A stretch of 17,359 nt of DNA from JAGTRI01 sp964580405 (GCA_964580405.1 CAZOKM010000027.1:1-17359); one strand, 5' to 3'. Positions 1-6,508 are shown, numbered from the stretch's first letter. The notes: a model not told the origin generated them from the letters alone. Translations and numbers: made by a program.

Positions 1-63
1 GACGACATCCGCTACCTGTTCGCGCAGGACCTTGACTGGCTGAGGCGCACGGAGATGGTGTAG
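1..63 (+). CDS. pheS: Phenylalanyl-tRNA synthetase alpha subunit, C-terminal end (partial)
   Basis: The first 63 bases read in frame as 20 residues and a TAG stop. They carry the pattern DIRYLF..DLDWLRR, which resembles the C-terminal end of archaeal PheS, where a DIR motif is followed by a D-L-x-W-L-R segment. The stop is followed after one base by the ATG of pheT, the usual order of the two subunits of the (alpha-beta)2 enzyme that charges tRNA-Phe. Only the last residues are in the window, so the call rests on this short tail and on the neighbour. The spacing suggests co-transcription and perhaps coupled translation with pheT. Confidence 0.8.
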   Translation, partial: DDIRYLFAQDLDWLRRTEMV

Positions 64-64
64 G

Positions 65-1750
65 ATGCCGACGATAGAGGTTGACCTCGACGACCTAGAA
101 TCGCTGCTTGGCACGAAGCTGCCCAGAACAGCGGAGGAGCTCAACGACGTCCTCTCGTACGTCAAGGGCGAAGCCAAAAGCCTCGACGCGCAGGAGCCGC
201 GGATAGAGTTCAAGGACAGCAACCGCGCCGACGTCTGGAGCGTAGAAGGATTAGCCAGAGCCCTGCGGGGATACCTCGGGCTCGAAACGGGACCCAAAGA
301 CTACAGAATTAAGGGTAGCTCAGGCGTCGTCGTCCACGTGGACCCGAAGCTGAAGAACATCCGCCCCTACATCGGCTGCTCCGTGTTGAAGGGCGTCAAG
401 CTCTCGGACGTGGCGATCAGCCAAATCATGCATTTTCAAGACAAGATGGACCAGACCTACGGGAGGAACCGCAGGAGAACGTCCATCGGGCTCTACGACT
501 TCGACTTGATCAGCCCACCGCTCCGCTACGGGGTTGCTAAACCTAAAGAGGTCAGCTTCGTGCCCCTCGACTTCTCCGAAAAGATGACCCTCGAAGAGAT
601 ACTCGAGAAGCACCCGAAGGGAGCGGAGTACGGGCACATCGTCCGCGGCCACCCTGTGTATCCGATTTTCGTGGACTCCGAAAACAAGGTCCTCTCGTTC
701 CCGCCCGTCATCAACTCGAACGATTTAGGCCACATCACGCCCGAAACCGAGAACGTACTCGTTGAGGTCACGGGGACAGCTCTTGGCACCGTCCTCAACA
801 CCCTGACGAACGTTACGCTTTCGTTGGCTGACCGCGGCGGAAGCATCTACTCTGCGAAAATCCGCTATCCCTACAAAGAAACACCAAACATGACGACGCC
901 CATCCTTAAAGGCGAAACGGTCAAGCTGAACGTCGATTACGTCGGCAAGGTCATCGGAAAGCCACTTAGTCTAAAGGAAATCAGGGGACTACTGGCGAAA
1001 GCTCGTTACGGCGTGGTTAAGGCGTCGAAGTCCGAGGTGACCGTGGGGGTTCCGTGTTACCGCGTGGATGTGCTTCACCCGATTGATGTCGTCGAGGACA
1101 TCGCCATCGCGTACAACTACAACCGCATCCAGCCGAGGTGGCCGCAGCTGCCGACAATCGGCGCCTTGCTGCCTGAGACTGGGTTCCGCGACCTCGTGAG
1201 GGAGCTGATGGTCGGGCTTGGGTACCAGGAGACCCTGACTTACATATTGACGACTCCTGAGACATTGTTTACGAAGATGAACGTTGAGCCGCAGAAAGCC
1301 GTTGAACTCGCTAACCCGAGGCTCGCGACGATGACGTGCCTGAGGAGCTGGCTGCTACCGAGTCTCATGGAGTTCCTCAGCCACAACACGCACGTCGAAT
1401 ATCCACAGAAAGTCTTCGAGGTCGGCTACTGCGTGGTCCATGACGACGAGAAAGAGAACAGGACGAGCGACGTCGAAACCCTCGCCTGCGTCTCGCTCCA
1501 TTCGGGCGCGTGCTTCACCGAGGTCAAATCGGCGCTTGACTCATTACTCGTCAACCTTGGTGCTTCCTACTCTCTGACTGAAACCCAGCATGGTAGCTTC
1601 ATCGAGGGTAGGGCAGGCACAATAATCATCGGAGACAAAGAACTTGGGCTCATCGGCGAGGTTCACCCGCAGGTGCTCCAAAAATGGGGACTGGAAAATC
1701 CAGCTGCAGCCTTTGAAATCAACCTCAACAAATTAAGACAGTGTTTATAA
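65..1750 (+). CDS. pheT: Phenylalanyl-tRNA synthetase beta subunit, archaeal type
   Basis: 561 residues, the length of the short archaeal/eukaryotic PheT (bacterial PheT is near 800 because it has extra N-terminal domains). The N-terminus MPTIEVDLDDLESLLG is typical of the archaeal form. Approximate domains: N-terminal region 1-90; B3/B4 editing region 90-265, including the basic stretch GRNRRRTSIGLYDFD; B5 DNA-binding-like domain 270-345; catalytic-core-like domain 355-555, ending in a GEVHP segment. The beta subunit binds tRNA-Phe and hydrolyses mischarged Tyr-tRNA; aminoacylation itself is in PheS. The ATG follows the pheS stop by one base, so the start is clear. The gene ends at TAA 1750, followed by an AT-rich spacer. 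Confidence 0.96.
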   Translation: MPTIEVDLDDLESLLGTKLPRTAEELNDVLSYVKGEAKSLDAQEPRIEFKDSNRADVWSVEGLARALRGYLGLETGPKDYRIKGSSGVVVHVDPKLKNIRPYIGCSVLKGVKLSDVAISQIMHFQDKMDQTYGRNRRRTSIGLYDFDLISPPLRYGVAKPKEVSFVPLDFSEKMTLEEILEKHPKGAEYGHIVRGHPVYPIFVDSENKVLSFPPVINSNDLGHITPETENVLVEVTGTALGTVLNTLTNVTLSLADRGGSIYSAKIRYPYKETPNMTTPILKGETVKLNVDYVGKVIGKPLSLKEIRGLLAKARYGVVKASKSEVTVGVPCYRVDVLHPIDVVEDIAIAYNYNRIQPRWPQLPTIGALLPETGFRDLVRELMVGLGYQETLTYILTTPETLFTKMNVEPQKAVELANPRLATMTCLRSWLLPSLMEFLSHNTHVEYPQKVFEVGYCVVHDDEKENRTSDVETLACVSLHSGACFTEVKSALDSLLVNLGASYSLTETQHGSFIEGRAGTIIIGDKELGLIGEVHPQVLQKWGLENPAAAFEINLNKLRQCL

Positions 1751-1792
1751 GAAGACCCTGAACAGCCCAAGCAATTGATTCCAAGACAGAAA

Positions 1793-1800
1793 CGTTTATC
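1793..1800 (+). promoter_or_regulatory. TATA-like box ahead of the structured RNA candidate
   Basis: An AT-rich island ends in CGTTTATC just before a switch to GC-rich sequence. A start about 25 bp downstream would fall near the GGGCGATG at 1825, which is where the structured element begins. This fit between box and element start is the reason for the call; the box itself is short and not unique. Confidence 0.4.
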
Positions 1801-1824
1801 CAAAAGCCTCATCACAGTCCTAAA

Positions 1825-2060
1825 GGGCGATGATATGAGCTCAGTAATCCCGCCTGACCCACAAGGTGGGCCCGCCTAGACGGACTCGACGAAGACGGAT
1901 GATTCTCATCCTTCAGTGATGGAGGGTTTACCCAGCAGCGGGACAAGGCGGGCGTGGGCGCCAGAAAGCCGCGTAAGAGAGAGCTTGGCTGAGAAGGGCG
2001 TTCCCGCTCCACTATGATGCCGAGTGTTAGTTGCGCGGAACACAACTGCGCCCACGACAC
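1825..2060 (+). ncRNA. Candidate structured non-coding RNA, family not recognised
   Basis: This is a GC-rich block of about 235 bases between AT-rich flanks, with no credible reading frame. Pairings seen directly: GACCCAC/GTGGGCC hairpin around 1856-1872 with an AAG loop; GGATGA (1897-1902) with TCATCC (1906-1911) and a TTC loop; CCCGCCT (1871-1877) with AGGCGGG (1946-1952); and, immediately next to it, a perfect 9-bp helix CGTGGGCGC (1953-1961) with GCGCCCACG (2048-2056). A second copy of CCCGCCT at 1849-1855 could compete for the same partner. A TATA-like box lies about 25 bp upstream and T-rich stretches follow at 2127-2136 and 2161-2168. I looked for RNase P (GAGGAAAGUCC), SRP (GGAGCA) and tRNA T-loop signatures on both strands and found none. 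The + strand is preferred because of the promoter. Confidence 0.5.
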
Positions 2061-2173
2061 AAACCAAAGTCTCGTGCAGAAAAAAGAAGCCACAATTTCG
2101 TAAACAACAAATAGAACACCATAGGCTTTCATTTTTAGCCCAAATTGCTCTTCTAGCAACTTCTTTTATCCGA

Positions 2174-2199
2174 AGTGTTATATGATGTTCCGAATCATA
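2174..2199 (+). promoter_or_regulatory. TATA-like box and inverted repeat before the methyltransferase gene
   Basis: A TATA-like GTGTTATATG lies about 45-50 bp before the ATG at 2230, leaving room for a 5' leader of about 25 nt. It overlaps a 6-bp inverted repeat, TATGAT (2181-2186) and ATCATA (2194-2199), separated by 7 bp. The overlap with the box would suit a repressor site, but a 6-bp repeat in AT-rich DNA can occur by chance. Confidence 0.3.
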
Positions 2200-2229
2200 C
2201 GTTTCATTTGAAATAGGGAAAACGTCGGT

Positions 2230-3015
2230 ATGGAAAAAGAAGGATTGAAAGAAGAGGGGCTGGTAAGGGAAATACTTGGAAGAGGAGACCTTACCGCTAA
2301 AGAGATGAAAGAAGAGCTTTGTAGAAGAAACATTAGTTGGGTAAGGTCGTATAATAGGCGCGTTTCCACGCCTCTATTCTACCCTTTTATCATTCTATGG
2401 ATTCTTCCTACCATTGCCAAATTGAATGAATGGAGTTTCCTAAGCTTTTTCGCCCAGTTACCTGCTGTTGACTTCCCAATAGTTGTGATGGTCGCAGCAG
2501 CGGTTCTTTTTGTCCCCGCATTCTCTCTTGTGATATTAGCTCATTCCTTAAGGCGGAGGTTGGGGGGATGCAACGATTATGATGAAACGGTAGTCATCAT
2601 TAGGAAGGGTCCCTACGGAGTTATCAGGCATCCCGAGTGGCTTGGTAGAATAATTTTCATGCCCTTGCTTCCCATTATCCTCAGTAAATGGATACAATAC
2701 ACAATCTTCGCAATAACTGTCAGTATCATAACAACTGGAACGATGATATACTACATTCGGGAAGAGGACGCTTTTAACGTAAGGAAATGGGGAGAAGAAT
2801 ACCGACAGTATATGAGAGATGCGCCAGCAATTAATTTCGTTAAAGGATTATGGAATGCCTCGAAAAGTAAAAGTAAAAAAACTCGGAATTTTATTATCAA
2901 ACCATATACGGTTAACTTCGCACAAGATGCAAAATACAACCGCGTCTCCAATAAAACCAAAACGAAATATACCATAATTCATTTCACAAGGAAAGAATCG
3001 CGTGTTCATGAGTAG
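2230..3015 (+). CDS. Isoprenylcysteine carboxyl methyltransferase/PEMT-like integral membrane methyltransferase
   Basis: 261 residues. Residues 1-45 are charged and look cytosolic. Hydrophobic segments lie at about 49-64, 83-104, 139-152 and 156-175. The ICMT/PEMT-family signature follows: KGPYGVIRHPEWLGR at 126-140 (the R-H-P before a membrane segment binds SAM in this family), then REEDAF near 177-182 and WGEEYRQYMRDAP at 187-199, matching the family's E-E-x-x-L...F-G-x-x-Y-x-x-Y ending. The family methylates lipids or prenyl-cysteine; the substrate here cannot be read from sequence. Residues 205-261 form a Lys/Thr-rich tail beyond the usual family end. The gene is visibly more AT-rich than pheT, which could reflect transfer. 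ATG 2230 is preceded by a GGGAAAA stretch about 8 bases away. Confidence 0.75.
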   Translation: MEKEGLKEEGLVREILGRGDLTAKEMKEELCRRNISWVRSYNRRVSTPLFYPFIILWILPTIAKLNEWSFLSFFAQLPAVDFPIVVMVAAAVLFVPAFSLVILAHSLRRRLGGCNDYDETVVIIRKGPYGVIRHPEWLGRIIFMPLLPIILSKWIQYTIFAITVSIITTGTMIYYIREEDAFNVRKWGEEYRQYMRDAPAINFVKGLWNASKSKSKKTRNFIIKPYTVNFAQDAKYNRVSNKTKTKYTIIHFTRKESRVHE

Positions 3016-3066
3016 GCAATTGGAAGAAAATATGGCTTGAGCCGCTTAGCATGGCTAGATGTCCGC

Positions 3067-3528
3067 ATGAAGTTTTCAAAGAAAATTACGGATTTCTGGG
3101 ACCGCTTCCAGAAGGAGAACGGGATTGTAGCTTCCTTTGAGGGCGCTTGGTCTTTCGGGGATTCTCCTGAGCTCGGCGACGAGCTTCTTGGGCTTGTGCT
3201 GTCTGGGAAGAAGACGGGGACGGCGACGTTGGTCGTTGAGCTGGGGAAGGAGGGAGAGAAGATGCCTGAGATCGGGGATTACAACATCATCCTGAACGGC
3301 GCGGGGAGCCCGAAAGCGGTCATCCGAACCACGAAAGTCGAGGTCAAGCCGTTCAGGGAGGTGGTCGAGTTGTTTGCTTACTCCGAGGGCGAAGACGACC
3401 GTACGCTGGAGTCTTGGAGGAGGGAGCACTGGAAGTACTGGACCCGGAAAGGACGCAAGCTGGGGTTCACGATGAAGGAGGACCTTCTGGTGATATGCGA
3501 AAACTTCGAAGTGCTTTTTCTCAAATGA
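3067..3528 (+). CDS. ASCH domain protein (PUA-like fold)
   Basis: 153 residues from ATG 3067; an in-frame TTG at 3037 would add ten. The family pattern is clear: an N-terminal helix (FWDRFQKENG), WSFGDSPELGDELLGLVLSGKKTGTA at about 28-53 with the conserved G-x-K-T-x-T-A turn, GD near 70-71, the strand AVIRTTKVEVKPF at 84-96, then EGEDDRTLESWRREHWKYW at 108-125, the usual E-G-x-x-x-x-L-x-x-W-R-x-x-H motif of the COG4405-type subgroup. ASCH proteins bind RNA or modified nucleosides, and some members hydrolyse N4-acetylcytidine; no role can be fixed here. The gene follows the methyltransferase by about 50 bp on the same strand. The shorter start is preferred because the family usually begins at the FW helix. 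Confidence 0.8.
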   Translation: MKFSKKITDFWDRFQKENGIVASFEGAWSFGDSPELGDELLGLVLSGKKTGTATLVVELGKEGEKMPEIGDYNIILNGAGSPKAVIRTTKVEVKPFREVVELFAYSEGEDDRTLESWRREHWKYWTRKGRKLGFTMKEDLLVICENFEVLFLK

Positions 3529-3634
3529 TTTACACGTTCACGACTGGTTTTTCATATATTCCTGAAAATAATAAGAAGGACTAAGTGTTAAAAGTGCTGC
3601 CGTCGTTTATTTCTGTGGCATAACGTGGTTTGAG

Positions 3635-3829
3635 GTGGTTGTTGTGGGGTGGCTTGTTTACGCGTTGTTGTCCGCCTTCACGGCGGCGCTTGTTGCGATT
3701 TTCGGCAAGATTGGGCTGGAGGGCGTGGACTTGCTCACGGCGACTTGTGTCCGCGCTGGGATAATGTTCGCCGCAGTCGGTACGGTGGTCGTCACAATAG
3801 GCGCAATCATAATCGCCCTCGCAGGCTAA
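3635..3829 (+). CDS. Small EamA-like membrane protein (64 residues, half-domain or internally deleted)
   Basis: GTG start, 64 residues, almost entirely hydrophobic with two predicted membrane segments (about 5-23 and 44-62). The first 40 residues, WLVYALLSAFTAALVAIFGKIGLEGVD, match the beginning of the approximately 140-residue EamA/DMT proteins of the COG2510 type. The last 17, VGTVVVTIGAIIIALAG, resemble the final helix of the same domain, so the three central helices appear to be missing. This may be a decayed gene after an in-frame deletion or a functional two-helix miniprotein. A TATA-like CGTTTATTTC at 3602-3611 lies about 28 bp before the GTG, which would suit a leaderless transcript and favours expression. 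Confidence 0.6.
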   Translation: MVVVGWLVYALLSAFTAALVAIFGKIGLEGVDLLTATCVRAGIMFAAVGTVVVTIGAIIIALAG

Positions 3830-4010
3830 CAAAAAAGCACAGTTCAGACGAAGGGCAACGGCAAAACTGCCCCCAAACGGCGAACAGAGAAGCGCACAAA
3901 CCGAAATACTGGTAGTAAACAATACCGTTTAGCCCGATGACCAAATGCAAATCTGATTAAACCGCTCAGACGCCAAAGAACAAACAAACTGCAAAACAGC
4001 ACGTTTTTCG
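3830..4010. other. A/C-rich non-coding stretch
   Basis: No credible gene. The + strand is rich in A and C. TCAGACG occurs near 3844 and 3964, each followed by CAAA-rich sequence, which looks like badly decayed relatives of the repeat module that begins at 4021. Apart from this I see no promoter-gene pair or clear hairpin here. Confidence 0.5.
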
Positions 4011-4020
4011 CAAGCCAAAA

Positions 4021-4241
4021 AATGTCACTCAAACCAAAAATTCTGATGACACTCAAATCAGACCAAACGAGAACACAACAGTTTGCGCACCAAAACAACA
4101 GAAAATTTGCAATGCAAAACAGACAGGCTCAAGGACTGCGTACTGCTACTCAAACGGAAAATCCCAATGTTACTCAATACAGAAGGAGCCTAATGCCAAG
4201 AATTGTTAGACAAAATTTGAAAACCATTGTTAAACAAATCA
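4021..4241 (-). repeat. Dispersed repeat module, copy 1 (candidate small RNA on the minus strand)
   Basis: The segment 4021-4140 aligns with 15704-15820 over about 117 bases, with only short gaps. Shared blocks include CAAATCAGACCA, TTTGCGC.CCAAAACAAC and AAGGACTGCG, and a hairpin TTTGC/GCAAA whose loop differs (AAT here, TGA in copy 2). The module contains three pairs of about 11-bp words spaced exactly 24 bp apart: TGTCACTCAAA/TGACACTCAAA (4023, 4047), TGCTACTCAAA/TGTTACTCAAT (4144, 4168) and TTGTTAGACAA/TTGTTAAACAA (4203, 4227). The second member is usually followed by TCAGACC. On the minus strand a TATA-like box lies about 45 bp before the first pair, and T-rich sequence follows the last pair. 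It lies 3' of nadA with no minus-strand gene directly downstream. Confidence 0.65.
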
Positions 4242-4277
4242 GACCGGTCGAAGGCTGAGCAGACATCCCTTCTACTT

Positions 4278-4287
4278 TTATTATACG
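4278..4287 (-). promoter_or_regulatory. TATA-like box for repeat module copy 1
   Basis: Read on the minus strand this is CCGTATAATAA, a good archaeal TATA-like sequence. It sits about 45 bp beyond the nadA stop and no coding gene follows on that strand. A start about 25 bp downstream (near 4257) would produce a transcript entering the repeat module. Copy 2 has an equivalent box, which supports the call. Confidence 0.45.
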
Positions 4288-4329
4288 GACTGCCTCAACG
4301 ACAATAAATCCTTCCTCGGCTTCGGCGGC

Positions 4330-5241
4330 TCACTTGAGCATGACTTGGATTGCCCTGCGGGCTCTGTCCGCCACGTCCGCGGGAACCTTCACGACGTAGC
4401 GCTCGTTCTTCAGCGACAGGTACACCTTCTCGAGCGTGTTCAGCCTCATGCCGGTGCAAATCGCCTCGTCGTAGGCGGGGATGAACACGGCGTCCTTCCG
4501 CTCCTTCCGCAGCTTGTGGAGTATGCCGACCTCCGTCGCGACGATGAACTCCTTCGCCTTCGACTCCTTTGCTCTCTTGCCCATCTTGGACGTGCTCCCC
4601 ACGAAGTCAGCCACATCGCACACCTCGGGGTTGCACTCGGGATGGGCCAGAACCTCGGCGCCGGGGTGGGCTTTCTTGAGCTCCAGTATGGCTTCCTTGT
4701 TGAAGAGCTTGTGGACGGGGCAGAAGCCCAGAGCAGGCATGTCGATCAAACGCTTCTTGGTGAAACGCTGCGTATAGCGGGCGAGGTTCGCGTCGGGGCC
4801 GAAGATGACGTCCTCCGAGTCCATCTTGTTGACGATTTCAGCCGAGTTCGAGGACGTGCACACGGCGTCGCACTCAGCCTTCGCCTCAGCCGAAGTGTTG
4901 ATGTACAGGACGACCCTTGCGCCCGGAAACTTTTTCCTGTAGACCCTCACGAGCTCAGCCGTGAGCATCCCAGCCATCGGGCACAAAGCGTTCGAGTCGG
5001 GAACCAGAACCTTCTTATCCGGGTTGAGGATGGCAGCCGTCTCAGCCATGAACGTCACCCCGCAGAAAACGATAATCTTCGCGTCCGTTTCAGCGGCACG
5101 CATCGAAAGCTCCAAGCTGTCGCCGACGAAGTCCGCTATGTCTTGAACCTCCGGGCGCTGATAGTTGTGCGCCAGAATGACAGCTTGTTTCTCCCTTTTC
5201 AGCTTCTGAATCTCGTCGACGAGGTTAACATTCTTCGTCAT
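4330..5241 (-). CDS. nadA: Quinolinate synthase A
   Basis: 303 residues from ATG 5241, the usual length of archaeal NadA. It condenses iminoaspartate with dihydroxyacetone phosphate to quinolinate, the second step of de novo NAD synthesis, in the cytosol. The three cysteines that hold the [4Fe-4S] cluster are present with the family spacing: C87 (NALCPMA), C174 (GFCPVHK) and C262 (EAICTGM). Other family motifs are AHNYQRPEVQDIADFVGDS at 24-42 and HPECNPEVCDVADFVGST at 200-217. A GTG at 5256 would add five residues, but GGAG lies at good spacing before ATG 5241, so the shorter form is preferred. nadB and nadC are not in the window; the gene appears to stand alone. Confidence 0.96.
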   Translation of the reverse strand: MTKNVNLVDEIQKLKREKQAVILAHNYQRPEVQDIADFVGDSLELSMRAAETDAKIIVFCGVTFMAETAAILNPDKKVLVPDSNALCPMAGMLTAELVRVYRKKFPGARVVLYINTSAEAKAECDAVCTSSNSAEIVNKMDSEDVIFGPDANLARYTQRFTKKRLIDMPALGFCPVHKLFNKEAILELKKAHPGAEVLAHPECNPEVCDVADFVGSTSKMGKRAKESKAKEFIVATEVGILHKLRKERKDAVFIPAYDEAICTGMRLNTLEKVYLSLKNERYVVKVPADVADRARRAIQVMLK

Positions 5242-5269
5242 TCCAACACTCTCCACAAAACACGTTTTC

Positions 5270-5279
5270 CGTATACGAG
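5270..5279 (-). promoter_or_regulatory. Putative nadA promoter
   Basis: On the minus strand CTCGTATACG lies about 33 bp before ATG 5241. Its core CGTATACG is a perfect 8-bp palindrome. A start 25 bp downstream would give a short leader containing the GGAG ribosome-binding site. The support is position and composition only. Confidence 0.35.
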
Positions 5280-5422
5280 ACTTTTCACGTCAGATAGCAA
5301 GCTAAGAACAAACGCCTCCGCCTCATATTAAGATGATGATAACAGGAAAACCATTCGGAATATCTCACGACATTTTTCACATAAACCCAAACCTGAACAC
5401 TGAAACAATTTGCTGAAGATTC

Positions 5423-5449
5423 GGTTAACTGGAAAGAATTAAGTTAACC
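5423..5449 (+). promoter_or_regulatory. Inverted repeat (candidate operator) upstream of the GH26 gene
   Basis: A perfect 8-bp inverted repeat, GGTTAACT (5423-5430) and AGTTAACC (5442-5449), flanks an AT-rich 11-bp centre that includes GAATTA, a possible TATA element. The ATG at 5497 is about 50 bp further on. A dimeric regulator bound here could block the promoter. The rest of the spacer 5257-5422 shows nothing else I can name. Confidence 0.45.
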
Positions 5450-5496
5450 TTCGCACAAACATGAAACGTCAGAGAATACCTAAAGAGGCGTTCTGA

Positions 5497-6459
5497 ATGG
5501 TTAAAACTATTAGTCCCGTTAATCCGAAAGCCACTCCCGAAGCCAAAAAGCTTCTTGAATACATTTACAGCGTCAGCGGAAAGAAGACGATGACTGGACA
5601 GCACGAGTTCATGGGGCGGATGTCCGTCGTCACCGACAAAATAAGGGAAATTACGGGCAAGCTCCCCGCCGTGTGGGGGAGCGACTTCGGCTTCTCCGAC
5701 GAGAGGCACGACATCGACAACATAAAGTACCGAGCCCTACTCGTTGGCGAAATCAAGAAGCAGCACAAGAGCGGAGCCATCATCACAATGACCTACCACC
5801 AGGCGAACCCCGCCATCGGAGAGCCCTGCCTCTTCGAAACCGGGGTCATCAGCAAGCTCACCGACCAGCAGTGGAAGGACGTGACCACGCCCGGCACCGA
5901 GCTCTACGAAAAGTGGCGAAGGCAGATGGACATTGTCGCCGGAATCCTCAAGAAAGTCAAGGAAGCCCACATCCCGGTGTTGTTCCGTCCGTACCACGAG
6001 ATGAACGGTGACTGGTTCTGGTGGGGAGGACGCAGGGGGCCCGAAGGCTCCGCCGCCCTCTACAGGAAGGTGTTCCACTACTTCGTCGAGTATCACAAGC
6101 TGAACAACCTGCTCTGGGTCTGGGCGCCCGACAAGCCGTGGCCGGGAGTCGAGGAGTTCTACCCCGGCGACGAATACGTCGACATCCTCGGCTCGGACAT
6201 CTACCCCATGAAGGACCACCCCGAAATCTACCGCCAAGAATGGTACGAACGGATGTTGAGCCTAGCCAAGAACAGGCCCCTAGCCCTCACAGAGTTCAGC
6301 GCGCTGCCGTCCGACGAGACCCTCACGAGTCAGCCCCGCTGGGTCTGGATGATGGCTTGGGCGGAGATGCTGCTTCAATCGAACACTAATGAAGAGATAC
6401 TCAGAGTCTACAATGCGCCCAAGACGTTGACACGCGAGCAACTGACTAGGCGCATATGA
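5497..6459 (+). CDS. Glycoside hydrolase family 26 (beta-mannanase-like), cytosolic
   Basis: 320 residues with GH26 features in order: the N-terminal TGQHEF (33-38), a WGSDFGF segment at 60-66, the substrate-side strand ITMTYHQANP at 96-105, the acid/base motif RPYHEMNGDWFWW at 164-176 with E168, VWAPDKPWPGVEEFYPGDEYVDILGSD at about 208-234, and the nucleophile motif LTEFSALP at 264-271 with E266. Both catalytic glutamates of this clan GH-A retaining family are present. The family mainly hydrolyses beta-1,4-mannans; specificity may differ. There is no signal peptide or membrane anchor, so the enzyme is predicted to act in the cytosol, on imported or internal glycans. AGAGGCG lies about 6 bases before the ATG. 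Confidence 0.88.
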   Translation: MVKTISPVNPKATPEAKKLLEYIYSVSGKKTMTGQHEFMGRMSVVTDKIREITGKLPAVWGSDFGFSDERHDIDNIKYRALLVGEIKKQHKSGAIITMTYHQANPAIGEPCLFETGVISKLTDQQWKDVTTPGTELYEKWRRQMDIVAGILKKVKEAHIPVLFRPYHEMNGDWFWWGGRRGPEGSAALYRKVFHYFVEYHKLNNLLWVWAPDKPWPGVEEFYPGDEYVDILGSDIYPMKDHPEIYRQEWYERMLSLAKNRPLALTEFSALPSDETLTSQPRWVWMMAWAEMLLQSNTNEEILRVYNAPKTLTREQLTRRI

Positions 6460-6508
6460 TTTAATTCGCCGCCGAACATCCGTAGGCACAATTGGGAAGT
6501 GGTTTGTC

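Noticed and set aside
1825..2060. RNase P RNA, SRP RNA or a tRNA with intron
   Set aside because: The conserved GAGGAAAGUCC of RNase P, the GGAGCA region of SRP RNA and a T-loop (TTCRANNC in a stem) are all absent on both strands. AGCTCAGT near 1837 resembles a tRNA D-arm but no acceptor or T-arm fits.
1812..2159. A 115-codon minus-strand frame across the structured element
   Set aside because: The start is in the AT-rich part and the product is Ser/Leu/Pro rich without motifs. The nested stems and the promoter on the + strand explain this sequence better.
3844..4098. An 84-codon minus-strand frame (Cys/Phe/Leu rich)
   Set aside because: Hydrophobic composition follows from the T/G-rich minus strand. 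No start signal, no motif, and not kept in copy 2.
4021..4241. A CRISPR-like array in the repeat module
   Set aside because: The words are about 11 bp, imperfect, occur only in pairs and vary between pairs. There is no constant repeat of 24-37 bp with unique spacers, and no cas gene.
4022..4258. A 78-codon + strand frame through repeat module copy 1
   Set aside because: The matching frame in copy 2 has a TAG-type interruption after about ten codons (ATG 15728, stop near 15760), so the frame is not conserved between copies.
4345..5331. A 328-codon open frame on the + strand opposite nadA
   Set aside because: It is the antisense shadow of a certain nadA gene. Its translation is low in complexity (His, Arg, Val, Leu rich) and has no recognisable domain.
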